DNA of 64,000 nucleotides from Prevotella merdae (lineage in GTDB: Bacteria > Bacteroidota > Bacteroidia > Bacteroidales > Bacteroidaceae), in contig NZ_LT985324.1 in the NCBI RefSeq assembly GCF_900290275.1, forward strand, positions 495,609 through 559,608, in the 5' to 3' direction. This document shows positions 1 through 8,731 of this stretch, one piece after another (the first letter of the stretch is position 1; each line of letters begins with the position of its first letter). Both the position numbers and the translations under genes were made by a program. Under the pieces are notes generated by a model. That model was not told the DNA's origin. It saw nothing but the letters and a program-made list of their open reading frames with translations, and made no database searches.

Positions 1-2
1 GC

Positions 3-2117
3 AAAGGCGTCTTGCTGATATGCATCATCAGCTTGGGTCTTTTTGCGTTCATCGCCGAAGAGGCGTTCCGTTCATGCGAGTCGTCAAGCAATGATGCGCG
101 ACAGCAGGTCGGAGAAGTTTTAGGTGAGAAAATCAACGTTACAGAGTTCCAGAAGCTCGTTGACGAGTACACCGAGGTAATTAAGATGCAGCAGGGTCAG
201 GACAACCTTAATGAAGACCAGCTCAATCAGGTTAAGGACATGGTTTGGAACACATATGTTCAGACCAAGCTTATCGAGAACGAGACCAAGAAGCTAGGTC
301 TTACCGTTACAGATGCCGAGTTGCAGAATGTTCTGACAGAGGGTACCAACCCTATGCTTATGCAGACTCCGTTCGTCAACCAGCAGACTGGTCGCTTTGA
401 CGTTAATGCTCTTAAGAAGTTCCTTGCCGAGTATAAGGCTCAGGGACAGGCTAATCCGCAGCTCGCAAAGCAGTATGACACTATCTACAAGTATTGGACA
501 TTCATCGAGAAGACTCTTCGTCAGCAGCTTCTCGCACAGAAGTATCAGGGCTTGTTCGCTCATTGCTTCTTGAGCAACAAGGTAGAGGCTCAGATGGCTT
601 TCAACGATCAGAACCAGGAGAGCCAGATACAGCTTGCCGCTCTTTCTTACTCAAGCATCGACGACAACAAGGTTCAGATTTCTGACGCCGACCTTAAGGC
701 TAAGTATGACGAGGTTAAGGGTCGCTTCAAGCAGTATGTAGAGAGCCGCGACATCAAGTATGTTGATGTTCAGGTTAAGGCTTCGGCTGCCGACCGTGCA
801 GCTTTGCAGAAGGAGTTTGCTGGCTATAGCCAGGCTCTTGCTTCGGCTACAGATGCCTCGGACGTTGTACGCAAGAGCACCTCATTGGTTAACTATCTTG
901 GTGTTCCTGTTTCAAAGGATGCTTATCCTTACGATATTGCACAGCGCCTCGACTCAATGGCAGTTGGCTCTACAAGCAAGGTATTTGAGAACAACTCTGA
1001 CAATACTCTTAACGTTATCAAGCTTGTGTCTAAGCAGTTGCTCCCTGATTCGGTACAGTATCGTCAGATTCAGGTTGCTGGTGCTACAGCAGAGGAGAGC
1101 GCTAAGCGTGCCGATTCTATCTACAATGCACTTAAGGCTGGTGCCGATTTCGAGGTAATTGCCAAGAAGTATGGTCAGACTGGCGAGAAGACATGGCTTA
1201 CAACACGTCAGTATCAGAGCGCCCCGTCGCTCGACCATAATACTAAGGATTATATCATGTCACTCAACACAATGTCGGTTAACGAGCTTAAGAACGTGGC
1301 TCTCTCGCAGGGCAACCTCATCGTTCAGGTTGTAGACCGCAAGGGCATGATCAACAAGTATGTTGCAGCCGTTGTAAAGAAGAATGTAACCTTCAGCAAG
1401 GACACTTACTCGGCTGCTTACAACAAGTTCAGCTCGTTTGTAAGCGCTAACCTTACTGCCGACGCTATAGTTAAGAACGCTGCCAAGGCAGGTTTCAACG
1501 TACAGGAGCGTAAGGATGTTACTACAGCCGAGCACAATCTTGCTGGTATCCGCAGCACACGCGACGCTATGCGTTGGTTGTTTGATGCTAAGAAGGGTGA
1601 TGTTTCTCCTCTCTACGAGTGTGGCGACAACGACCATCTCTTGGTTGTAGTTCTCGATAATATTAATAATGTAGGCTATCGCTCACTTGATGATGCTCAG
1701 GTTAAGGAGTATGTTAAGGGCGAGGTATTGAAGGATAAGAAGGCAGAGATGCTTATGGCTAAGCTCAATGGCGTTAAGTCAGTTGCAGCTGCCAAGGCTA
1801 AGGGTGCTAATGTTTCAACTGTTAATCAGGTAACATTCGCTGCTCCTGTATTTGTTCCTGCTACTGGCGCAAGCGAGCCTGCATTGAGTGGTGCTGTTGC
1901 AGCTACTGCTAAGGGTAAGTTCTGCAAGCTTCCAGTTAAGGGTAACGCAGGTGTTTATGTGTTTGAGGTTACAAACAAGACACAGCGTCCTGGCAAGTTT
2001 GATGCAGCTACCGAGATGCAGAAGCTTCGCCAGAAAGAGATGCAGATGGCTAGCAACTTCATGAACGAGCTTTACATCAAGGCTAAGGTTGTTGACAACC
2101 GCTACCTCTTCTTCTAA
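3..2117 (+). CDS. SurA/PpiD-type peptidylprolyl isomerase, 5' end missing
   Basis: Periplasmic, membrane-anchored folding chaperone that helps secreted and outer-membrane proteins mature. The reading frame is open to the window edge (705 codons visible), so the true start lies upstream; the TTG at base 12 is not the start. The first visible residues form one hydrophobic segment (LLICIISLGLFAFIA), the usual single anchor. A SurA-like N-terminal helical domain follows (about residues 30-190), then a parvulin-like region near residues 340-440 (QYRQIQVAG...AKKYG). A long helical C-terminal region completes the protein. Length and layout match Bacteroidetes 'SurA N-terminal domain' proteins. Codon use is strongly biased, as in well-expressed genes. 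A strong terminator follows. Confidence 0.88.
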   Translation, partial: KGVLLICIISLGLFAFIAEEAFRSCESSSNDARQQVGEVLGEKINVTEFQKLVDEYTEVIKMQQGQDNLNEDQLNQVKDMVWNTYVQTKLIENETKKLGLTVTDAELQNVLTEGTNPMLMQTPFVNQQTGRFDVNALKKFLAEYKAQGQANPQLAKQYDTIYKYWTFIEKTLRQQLLAQKYQGLFAHCFLSNKVEAQMAFNDQNQESQIQLAALSYSSIDDNKVQISDADLKAKYDEVKGRFKQYVESRDIKYVDVQVKASAADRAALQKEFAGYSQALASATDASDVVRKSTSLVNYLGVPVSKDAYPYDIAQRLDSMAVGSTSKVFENNSDNTLNVIKLVSKQLLPDSVQYRQIQVAGATAEESAKRADSIYNALKAGADFEVIAKKYGQTGEKTWLTTRQYQSAPSLDHNTKDYIMSLNTMSVNELKNVALSQGNLIVQVVDRKGMINKYVAAVVKKNVTFSKDTYSAAYNKFSSFVSANLTADAIVKNAAKAGFNVQERKDVTTAEHNLAGIRSTRDAMRWLFDAKKGDVSPLYECGDNDHLLVVVLDNINNVGYRSLDDAQVKEYVKGEVLKDKKAEMLMAKLNGVKSVAAAKAKGANVSTVNQVTFAAPVFVPATGASEPALSGAVAATAKGKFCKLPVKGNAGVYVFEVTNKTQRPGKFDAATEMQKLRQKEMQMASNFMNELYIKAKVVDNRYLFF

Positions 2118-2140
2118 GATTATTAAATTAACAACATAAA

Positions 2141-2180
2141 AAAGAGTCTGAAAACGCAATTGTTTTCAGACTCTTTTTTT
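2141..2180 (+). terminator. Rho-independent terminator after the foldase gene
   Basis: Perfect 15-bp stem (2141-2155 with 2162-2176), six-base loop GCAATT, then a run of T. It ends the transcript of the upstream foldase. Confidence 0.9.
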
Positions 2181-2432
2181 GTTTATACGGAATTTGGAGT
2201 GATGGCAGATATTGTCTTGTTATAGTTCCCACAGAACGCACGGAATGCACAGAAGCCTACGGGGTTATTTTTTTCGAATCCACAGAGCGTATAGACGCGA
2301 CGCGTCATACGACAGACGGCACAGAAATGAAAACTTGTGTCGGATGAGCCTTTTTTATCGCTCACACAGAACATAGGGTGATGTATGATCAATTGCTGTT
2401 TACTGTGGATGGTTTGGGGGCGATGGTGCATA

Positions 2433-2520
2433 TTTGACAGTAAGCAAAAACTCGTTTGATAGCAAGCAAATGTACATTTGATAGCAAGCATAGAAGCATT
2501 TGATAGCATGCAAAGAACGA
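2433..2520. repeat. Four tandem 22-bp units in an intergenic region
   Basis: Units begin exactly at 2433, 2455, 2477 and 2499. Each starts TTTGAYAG(C/T)A(A/T)GCA and ends in a variable 8-9 bases. The period is 22 bp, two helical turns and not a multiple of three, so it is not a coding repeat. The rest of 2181-2597 holds no gene I can support. Confidence 0.8.
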
Positions 2521-2597
2521 ATTTGTATGTTATCTGCGTTGTGTTATGTCGTTTGCTAAGTGGCAGTAATATAAGTCCTGGCAATATCAGCCTTAGT

Positions 2598-3032
2598 TTA
2601 AACCTGTATCTTGTATACATTGGTTTCCCGTTTCTCGAATCCAACAGATTGGTATAGCTTGTTTGCAGCCACACGCATAGGGCGTGATGTCAGCATAAGC
2701 GAGCATGGACTGTATTTCTTAGTATATTCTACCACATGGTTGACAAGCTTCTTGCCAATGTGCTTGCCTCTGAAGTTGTTGTCCACGACAACATCTTCCA
2801 CCCAGGCTTTTGTTCCCGTAGGTATTACATACGCGGCAAGAGTGGCCATGCCCACCATCTGGTTGCCAATGTAGGCAAGGAACAGGTGGGTGCGGTCCGA
2901 CTCAACTATGGCCTGCAACAGCGCTTCGTTCATCTCTTTAGGCAACGATGTCAGTTGACCAAGCAGGTTGTTGATACCGTCGATATATTCGGTTCTAACC
3001 TCTTTAGCCTCTATAAAAATCAAATCTTCCAT
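2598..3032 (-). CDS. GNAT family N-acetyltransferase
   Basis: Small cytoplasmic acetyl-CoA-dependent transferase of 144 residues, a full-length single GNAT domain. The acetyl-CoA loop is visible as VVVDNNFRGKHIGKKL (about residues 83-98, R-G-x-x-I-G pattern). The usual C-terminal N-K-L-Y-Q-S-V-G-F-E-K segment near residues 124-134 is also present. The acceptor cannot be read from sequence. It is transcribed away from the ABC genes through an overlapping divergent promoter. The longer minus-strand frame that overlaps its 3' end is not coding. Confidence 0.88.
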   Translation of the reverse strand: MEDLIFIEAKEVRTEYIDGINNLLGQLTSLPKEMNEALLQAIVESDRTHLFLAYIGNQMVGMATLAAYVIPTGTKAWVEDVVVDNNFRGKHIGKKLVNHVVEYTKKYSPCSLMLTSRPMRVAANKLYQSVGFEKRETNVYKIQV

Positions 3033-3050
3033 ATTTTTTATTAATTGATA

Positions 3051-3086
3051 ATTGCAAAGATACCAAATTTAGTATACCTTTGCAAG
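3051..3086. promoter_or_regulatory. Back-to-back overlapping promoters
   Basis: Plus strand: a -33 like ATTG at 3051-3054, a 20-nt spacer, and TACCTTTG at 3075-3082, for the ABC operon. Minus strand: CTTG read from 3086-3083, a 20-nt spacer, and TATCTTTG read from 3062-3055, for the acetyltransferase. Each promoter's -33 element abuts the other's -7 element, so the two directions probably compete. Confidence 0.65.
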
Positions 3087-3110
3087 TATAATAAGGCAAA
3101 TAAAGAAGAA

Positions 3111-3740
3111 ATGATAATAGAGTTGTATAAGGCGGGTATGGAAGACTGTCGGACAAAAATGTTTGACAACTTGTCGTTTGTGTCTGCTCCCGGCGACGTT
3201 GTTGCTATAACAGGAGGTACTTTACGTGGCAAGTCGGCGCTTCTGCTATCCATTCTTGGTATGAAGCGATTAGCGTCTGGGTGGGCGAGTGTAGACGGCG
3301 AACCTGTGCATCCAGCTACATCTGCCTATTACCGACATTTTATGTCGTGGGTTCCGCAGTCGTTCAGCTTTGGCGCCAGTACTGTAAGGGATATTGCCAA
3401 TTCAATGTTTCGGCTCAAGATAAACAAAGGCGAGGCATATTCGGACAATGATGTGATAGCAGAGTTTAACAGCCTTGGGCTTTCGGGTGAGCTGATGAGC
3501 CAGCGCTTTTCCAGTCTCGACAATTCGCAAGCCCAGCGTGTGCTTTTGGCACTTGCAGGTGTAAGCAGCCGTCCGGTATTGTTGCTCGACCAGCCAACTT
3601 TCTTTCAAGGTGAGACCGAGCGTGGTATGATAGCAGCTTATCTAAGGCAACCCCAATTTGCCGACACCTCAATAGTGGTAACCACCGACGATCCCTTGTT
3701 GTTACAGGTAGCCAATAAGGTGGTGCCTTTGAATGAGTAA
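3111..3740 (+). CDS. FetA-like ABC transporter ATPase with altered motifs
   Basis: ATP-binding subunit paired with the FetB-like membrane protein just downstream. FetAB is known in E. coli as an iron exporter. I take ATG 3111 (209 residues), because the longer frame would start inside the promoter. Walker A is visible as GGTLRGKS (residues 35-42). The other motifs are unusual: the ABC signature position reads LDNSQAQR (136-143) instead of LSGGQ. Walker B reads LLLDQP with Gln161 where the catalytic Glu belongs. The switch histidine appears replaced by Thr (VVTTDD). It may bind ATP but hydrolyse it slowly. The spacing of 18 nt to the next gene supports an operon. Confidence 0.75.
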   Translation: MIIELYKAGMEDCRTKMFDNLSFVSAPGDVVAITGGTLRGKSALLLSILGMKRLASGWASVDGEPVHPATSAYYRHFMSWVPQSFSFGASTVRDIANSMFRLKINKGEAYSDNDVIAEFNSLGLSGELMSQRFSSLDNSQAQRVLLALAGVSSRPVLLLDQPTFFQGETERGMIAAYLRQPQFADTSIVVTTDDPLLLQVANKVVPLNE

Positions 3741-3758
3741 TTAATACAGAAATAGTTT

Positions 3759-4580
3759 ATGATATCAATGTTAGGAATAGGCCTTATGGCCATATTTATT
3801 ATACTTCCCTTGCTCGTTGCAAGCATGTTTCGCATAGACGCAGTTAAGACCGTTTTTGCGGCATTAGTCAAGATGCTTTTGCGTGTGGGTGTGTTAGGCG
3901 CGGCTGTCTACTATCTTGTAGCAACCGACAGCGTATGGTTCGATGTGGCTTTTGGCTTAGCCTTTGTAGTCTATTCAATTATAACGGTTGTTGTGCAAGC
4001 CAAGTTGTCTGTGCGTATGTACCTGCTTCCGGTATGTGCCGGAATGCTTGTGGCCCTGTTGGTTACGGGCAGTTTGCTGCTGCTTCTTAACAATTCGGTA
4101 GACAAAGGCTTCGGTTCTCATTTCCTTCTGCCTGTTATAGCCTTGCTTGCAGGCAGCATTGTAGAGCCAATGTCGCGTTCGCTTTCAGTGTATTATATGG
4201 GTTTGCGCCATCACAATCATCTCTACTACTATCTTATAGGCAATGGAGCAACGCGTACAGAGGCGCTCAACTATCTCATGAAGCGAGCCATAGAGAAGTC
4301 TTTAGTGCCAGGTATGCGCCAGATGTCGAGCCTTGTTGTGGGATGTTCGCCAGTAGTAATGTGGACAATGATAATGTGTGGCGTTGAGGTATTGGATGCC
4401 GCCTTCTTCCAGTTGCTCATTGTGCTTGCCGTGTTTGCGGCCTCAGTACTGTCGGTATTTGTGGCTGTATGGACAGCACGCCGCTATGTTGTGGATGGAT
4501 ATGCAAGAATAAAATCAGAGGCAGTTGAAATAGATAAAGTTTCTGAGCAAAATATAGTAAACAATGAACAGAATATTTAA
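3759..4580 (+). CDS. fetB: FetB/UPF0014 family ABC permease
   Basis: Inner-membrane subunit, 273 residues with about seven hydrophobic segments, the usual size of the UPF0014 (YbbM/FetB) family. Characteristic pieces are the segment after the fourth helix (EPMSRSLSVYYMGLRHH) and GATRTEALNYLMKRAIEKSLVPGMRQMSSLVVG near residues 160-195. Family members move iron or another metal outward together with a small ATPase, here the gene upstream. Its last 17 bases overlap the next gene, so translation of the two is probably coupled. Confidence 0.85.
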   Translation: MISMLGIGLMAIFIILPLLVASMFRIDAVKTVFAALVKMLLRVGVLGAAVYYLVATDSVWFDVAFGLAFVVYSIITVVVQAKLSVRMYLLPVCAGMLVALLVTGSLLLLLNNSVDKGFGSHFLLPVIALLAGSIVEPMSRSLSVYYMGLRHHNHLYYYLIGNGATRTEALNYLMKRAIEKSLVPGMRQMSSLVVGCSPVVMWTMIMCGVEVLDAAFFQLLIVLAVFAASVLSVFVAVWTARRYVVDGYARIKSEAVEIDKVSEQNIVNNEQNI

Positions 4581-5388
4581 GTTATTAGTAGTGTGCTGTC
4601 TTGGCAGCCTGTTGGGTTCGTGCGATGTTGTAGTAAAGCGCATGGACGCCAAGGTTGCTGAAACCAAGCAAGAAGTAACCCAATCGGCACCTGAGACATA
4701 CGAGAGTATTGAATTGCCAGCCCCGCTAACGTCTGTGCCCGAACAGATACTTGTACGCAAAGGCTATACCGTGTCTTACAACAAGGATAGACGTGTGCCC
4801 AATTGGGTGGCATGGCATCTTACGGCAGCACATCTAAAGGGTAGTGTAAAGCGCAGCGATGCCTCGTTCCACGAAGACGAGGAAGTGCCTATGCCACGTG
4901 CCATTGACTCTGATTATGTACGCTCTGGATACGACCGTGGACATATGTGTCCAGCTGGTGACAACAAATGGAGCGCAAAGGCTATGGACGAATCATTCCT
5001 CTTTACAAATGTTTGTCCTCAAGCTCCACAACTTAATCGTGGCGACTGGAACGAGATGGAACAGGCTTGCCGCAAATGGGCAAAGGAGAATGGCGACATA
5101 TATATAGTGTGCGGTCCAATATTCTATAAGAAGCGTGCCAAGACAATAGGCAAGAACAAGGTGGCTGTGCCAGACGCATTCTTCAAGGTGGTGCTAACGA
5201 TGAAAGGCAATCCTAAAGCCATAGGTTTTATATACAAGAATGGGGATGGCAACCGTCCTAAGGGCGACTATGCCAACTCTGTTGACGAGGTGGAGCGCAT
5301 AACAGGCATCGACTTCTTCCCGTCGCTTCTAGATAAGATAGAAAAGCAGGTAGAGGCTCAATGCAATCCTGATGACTGGAATATTTAA
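4564..5388 (+). CDS. DNA/RNA non-specific endonuclease, lipoprotein
   Basis: Secreted sugar-non-specific nuclease of the NUC1/Serratia type. The N-terminus is a lipoprotein signal with lipobox LLGSC (Cys20). The catalytic motif DRGH lies at residues 124-127 and is followed by MCPAGDNKWS. The metal-ligand region N-x-G-D-W-N-E-M-E is near residues 158-166. Length (274) fits the family. The start ATG overlaps the end of the permease gene. Likely role: nucleic-acid breakdown at the cell surface or in the periplasm. A link to metal export by its neighbours is only positional. Confidence 0.88.
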   Translation: MNRIFKLLVVCCLGSLLGSCDVVVKRMDAKVAETKQEVTQSAPETYESIELPAPLTSVPEQILVRKGYTVSYNKDRRVPNWVAWHLTAAHLKGSVKRSDASFHEDEEVPMPRAIDSDYVRSGYDRGHMCPAGDNKWSAKAMDESFLFTNVCPQAPQLNRGDWNEMEQACRKWAKENGDIYIVCGPIFYKKRAKTIGKNKVAVPDAFFKVVLTMKGNPKAIGFIYKNGDGNRPKGDYANSVDEVERITGIDFFPSLLDKIEKQVEAQCNPDDWNI

Positions 5389-5524
5389 AGGAATATAGGA
5401 GGAAGCAAGGTATATAATGAGATATTAGGGATATATAAAGATAGGATAGGGATGGCGTGCCAATTCATTTGTTAAATAAGATTAATAATATATTGGCTTA
5501 GCCGTTATCTATAAATAGAAATTG

Positions 5525-5532
5525 TATCTTTG
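5525..5532 (+). promoter_or_regulatory. -7 box of the phosphohexomutase promoter
   Basis: TATCTTTG matches the Bacteroidetes -7 consensus TAnnTTTG, 54 nt before the start codon. No clear -33 TTTG at the expected distance. Confidence 0.55.
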
Positions 5533-5585
5533 TATAATACTAAAAACGAATACAAATATTAACGTTAACATATATTTAAATTATT

Positions 5586-7337
5586 ATGGATAATAATAAA
5601 GAACTGATTGCTCAGTGTGAGGAAAGAGCAAAGCTGTGGCTCACACCGGCATTTGATGAAGAAACACGTAAGGAAGTTCAGGCTATGCTTGACAACGAAG
5701 ATAAGTCGGCACTTATCGACGCTTTCTATCAGAACTTGGAATTCGGTACAGGTGGTCTGCGTGGTATTATGGGCGCAGGTACAAACCGTATGAATAAATA
5801 TATCGTTGGTATGGCTACTCAGGGCTTTGCCAACTACATCCTTAAGGCTTTCCCAGGCGAGGAGAATCTGTCGGTAGTTGTAGGTCACGACTGCCGCAAC
5901 AACTCACGTCTTTTTGCTGAGACTGTAGCTGCTATCTTCTCGGCTAATGGCATCAAGGCTTATCTCTTCGAGAGCTTGCGTCCTACACCAGAGATTTCTT
6001 TTGCTATCCGTCAGCTTGGCGCAAAGGCTGGTGTAAACGTTACCGCTTCGCACAACCCTAAGGAATATAACGGTTACAAGGCTTACTGGAGCGATGGTGC
6101 ACAGGTTCTTGCTCCGCACGATACTGGTATCATCGAGGAGGTGAATAAGGTTACTATAGACCAGGTTAAGTTTGAGGCCAACTGGGATAAGATTCAGATT
6201 ATCGGTGGCGAAATGGACTACGACTATATGACAGCTGTTCACTCTGCTATGATTGACCAGGACGTTATCAACCGTCAGAAGGATCTTAACATCGTTTACT
6301 CTGCTATGCATGGTACAGGTCGTGTTATCGTTCCTCTATGCTTGCGTTCTTGGGGCTTCCAGAACATCAATGTAGTTCCTGAGCAGATGGTAGTAGATGG
6401 CAACTTCCCAACAGTTGTTTCGCCTAACCCAGAGAATGCAGAGGCTATGACTCTTGGTATGAAGCTTGGTACTAAGCTTAATGCCGACCTCGTTGTAGCA
6501 ACCGACCCTGATGCAGACCGTCTTGCTATTGTTTGCCGCGACGATAAGGGCGAGTGGATGATTATCAATGGTAACCAGACTTGTATGATGTTCTGCTACT
6601 ACATCATCGAGAACAAGAAGAAGCTTGGCTTGTTGAAGCCAACCGACTTCCTTGTTAAGACTATTGTTACCACAGAGGTTATAGCCAAGATTGCAGAGAA
6701 GAACAATGTAGAGCTTCGCGACTGCTATACTGGTTTCAAGTGGATTGCTCGCGAGATTGCTATTTCTGAGGGCAAGCAGCAGTATATCGGCGGTGGCGAG
6801 GAGAGCTTCGGGTTTTTGCCCTACGATAAGGTACGCGATAAGGACGCTCCTGCTTCTATCTGCTTGATTTGCGAGATTGCAGCTTGGGCTAAGGACCAGG
6901 GCAAGACTCTCTACGATCTCTTGATGCAGATTTATGCTGAGTATGGCTTCAGCAAGGAGTTTACTGTAAACGTTGTTCGCCCAGGTAAGACTGGTGCTGA
7001 TGAAATCAAGCAGATGATGGCCAACTTCCGCTCTAATCCTCCTAAGGAGCTTGGTGGCAGCCAGATTTGCTTGTGGAAGGACTATCAGGCACTTACAGCT
7101 ACTAAGGAAGACGGCAACGTTGAGAAGCTTGACATGCCTGCTACAAGCAACGTGCTACAGTGGTTCTGCACAGACGGAACTAAGGTTAGCGTTCGTCCTT
7201 CAGGTACAGAGCCTAAGATTAAGTTCTATATCGAGGTTAAGGATTCTTCGTTCAAGTGTGCTGGCTGCTACGAGCGTTGCAACAAGGCTGCTGAGGAGAA
7301 GATCGAGGCAATCAAGAAGAGTCTTGGACTCAACTAA
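5586..7337 (+). CDS. Phospho-sugar mutase (phosphoglucomutase/phosphomannomutase)
   Basis: Cytoplasmic alpha-D-phosphohexomutase, 583 residues, the long PGM2-like class. It interconverts hexose 1- and 6-phosphates. The catalytic phosphoserine loop TASHNP is at about residue 155. The metal loop is DPDADR near 317, the sugar-binding loop GGEESFGF near 400, and the phosphate-binding loop RPSGTEPKIK near 540. All four domain signatures are intact. Substrate choice (glucose or mannose) cannot be set from sequence. It has its own promoter and terminator, so it is probably a single-gene unit. Confidence 0.93.
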   Translation: MDNNKELIAQCEERAKLWLTPAFDEETRKEVQAMLDNEDKSALIDAFYQNLEFGTGGLRGIMGAGTNRMNKYIVGMATQGFANYILKAFPGEENLSVVVGHDCRNNSRLFAETVAAIFSANGIKAYLFESLRPTPEISFAIRQLGAKAGVNVTASHNPKEYNGYKAYWSDGAQVLAPHDTGIIEEVNKVTIDQVKFEANWDKIQIIGGEMDYDYMTAVHSAMIDQDVINRQKDLNIVYSAMHGTGRVIVPLCLRSWGFQNINVVPEQMVVDGNFPTVVSPNPENAEAMTLGMKLGTKLNADLVVATDPDADRLAIVCRDDKGEWMIINGNQTCMMFCYYIIENKKKLGLLKPTDFLVKTIVTTEVIAKIAEKNNVELRDCYTGFKWIAREIAISEGKQQYIGGGEESFGFLPYDKVRDKDAPASICLICEIAAWAKDQGKTLYDLLMQIYAEYGFSKEFTVNVVRPGKTGADEIKQMMANFRSNPPKELGGSQICLWKDYQALTATKEDGNVEKLDMPATSNVLQWFCTDGTKVSVRPSGTEPKIKFYIEVKDSSFKCAGCYERCNKAAEEKIEAIKKSLGLN

Positions 7338-7377
7338 ATAATGTGTTGATATTTTTTAATTAAAATTATATAGTAGG

Positions 7378-7427
7378 AAAGTCCGCTTAAAAGTTTGGTT
7401 TAACATTCATTCTTTTAAGTGGATTTT
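7378..7427 (+). terminator. Terminator after the phosphohexomutase
   Basis: AAAGTCCGCTTAAAAG (7378-7393) pairs with CTTTTAAGTGGATTTT (7412-7427), then a short T-rich tail. Confidence 0.75.
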
Positions 7428-7493
7428 CTTATGTTTATCATCGTCTAACAGCGCCGTCGTTTGTATGGGCGCCATTAAACTGTTGTATAAATA

Positions 7494-7646
7494 ATGGAAT
7501 CTATAGGTTATTATATCTTTTGCATCATTGCAGCCGTTGTTTGCTTCTTGCTTATAAAGAAGCTAACTGGTTGTATGATAAAAATGTTGGTTGCGTTTAT
7601 AGCCGCCGCTATTATCGCTGCAATTTACTTTTTGTATTTCAAATAG
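7494..7646 (+). CDS. Small membrane protein, 50 residues
   Basis: ATG 7494 to TAG 7646. Two hydrophobic stretches (YYIFCIIAAVVCFLLI and MLVAFIAAAIIAAIYFLYF) are joined by a short KKLTGC link, suggesting a hairpin in the inner membrane. The stop is one base before the next start, so it is almost surely co-transcribed with the BadF-type kinase. I recognise no family. Confidence 0.6.
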   Translation: MESIGYYIFCIIAAVVCFLLIKKLTGCMIKMLVAFIAAAIIAAIYFLYFK

Positions 7647-7647
7647 A

Positions 7648-8541
7648 ATGGTAAGACTGATTGTTGACAGTGGTAGCACAAAAACAGACTGGTGCTTTGC
7701 TACGCCCGACGGAAAATTTGTACGTATAAATACAAGTGGTATAAATCCAGCAGTTCAAGCTCCAGATATTATCGAAGGTATTTTGAACAACGAGTTGTTG
7801 CCTTCGCTCACAACACAAGCTATAAATCGTAATGATGTAGGCGAGATATATTATTATGGCGCAGGGTGCACACCCGACCGACAGCCCATAATGCGCAATA
7901 TGCTTATTCGTACCTTCTCCTCGTCAAAGACAATAGAGGTTAACAGCGACTTGCTGGCTGCCGCACGTGCATTGTGCTTGCGCAAGGAAGGCATAGCATG
8001 TATACTTGGCACAGGAGCTAACTCTTGTTTGTATGATGGAACCAATATCATTGCACAAACTCCAGCACTTGGCTATATTTTAGGCGATGAGGGTAGTGGG
8101 GCTGTGCTTGGACGAAACTTTCTTAATGGCATACTTAAAGGGTGGTTGCCAATCGAACTGCGCAACCTCTTTATGTCTGAATGGCAGCTTAATGTTTCTG
8201 ATATAATAGAAAAGGTGTATCGTGAGCCTTCGCCTAACCGTTTCATGGCGTCTATCACACGCTTTATAGCAAGCAACATGGATAATTATCCTCAGCTTGC
8301 CGATATGGTGGTGCGCAATTTCGAGACGTTTATTGATGTAAACATCCAACCTTACCTTAAGGAAAGAACAAGAGAAAACGTAGATGAAAACGCTAAAAAA
8401 ATAGCAATAAATGCTGTTGGAAGCATCGCGTTTTATTTCAAACATCAGTTGGAATGTGCCGCAAATAACCGTGGACTTGTTGTTGGCAGAATTGTCAAAA
8501 GTCCAATGCAAGGACTTGTAGAGTACCATCTGAGCATGTAA
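7648..8541 (+). CDS. BadF/BadG/BcrA/BcrD family ATPase, N-acetylglucosamine kinase-like
   Basis: Cytoplasmic sugar kinase-like protein of the ASKHA fold, 297 residues. The phosphate-1 loop is visible at the start (VDSGSTKTDW, residues 6-15). The phosphate-2 region is ACILGTGANSCLYDG near 117-131, followed by LGDEGSG near 148. Bacteroidetes members are usually annotated as BadF/BadG ATPases and resemble GlcNAc kinase. Probable role: phosphorylation of an amino sugar from wall recycling or the diet. The small membrane protein directly upstream is its operon partner. Confidence 0.82.
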   Translation: MVRLIVDSGSTKTDWCFATPDGKFVRINTSGINPAVQAPDIIEGILNNELLPSLTTQAINRNDVGEIYYYGAGCTPDRQPIMRNMLIRTFSSSKTIEVNSDLLAAARALCLRKEGIACILGTGANSCLYDGTNIIAQTPALGYILGDEGSGAVLGRNFLNGILKGWLPIELRNLFMSEWQLNVSDIIEKVYREPSPNRFMASITRFIASNMDNYPQLADMVVRNFETFIDVNIQPYLKERTRENVDENAKKIAINAVGSIAFYFKHQLECAANNRGLVVGRIVKSPMQGLVEYHLSM

Positions 8542-8629
8542 AAAACTTGCATTTTGTCGTGTTTATATTGCTTTGTTTGCGTAAACAGTAAAAAATGCTA
8601 TATAGAGATAGCAAATTTCCCCTAAAAAA

Positions 8630-8661
8630 TTTGGCTCTTAACAAAATAGAGATTATCTTTG
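8630..8661 (+). promoter_or_regulatory. Promoter of ppdK
   Basis: TTTG 8630-8633, 20-nt spacer, TATCTTTG 8654-8661: a full Bacteroidetes-type promoter about 70 nt before the start codon. Confidence 0.8.
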
Positions 8662-8731
8662 CATGTATATTAAAAACCAATATTTAATCACAGGAATAAA
8701 TTAACAAATATAATAAATAGACCTATTAGCT

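Noticed and set aside
2183..2674. 163-codon minus-strand frame
   Set aside because: Overlaps the end of the acetyltransferase gene, covers the 22-bp repeats, and has no domain or start signal.
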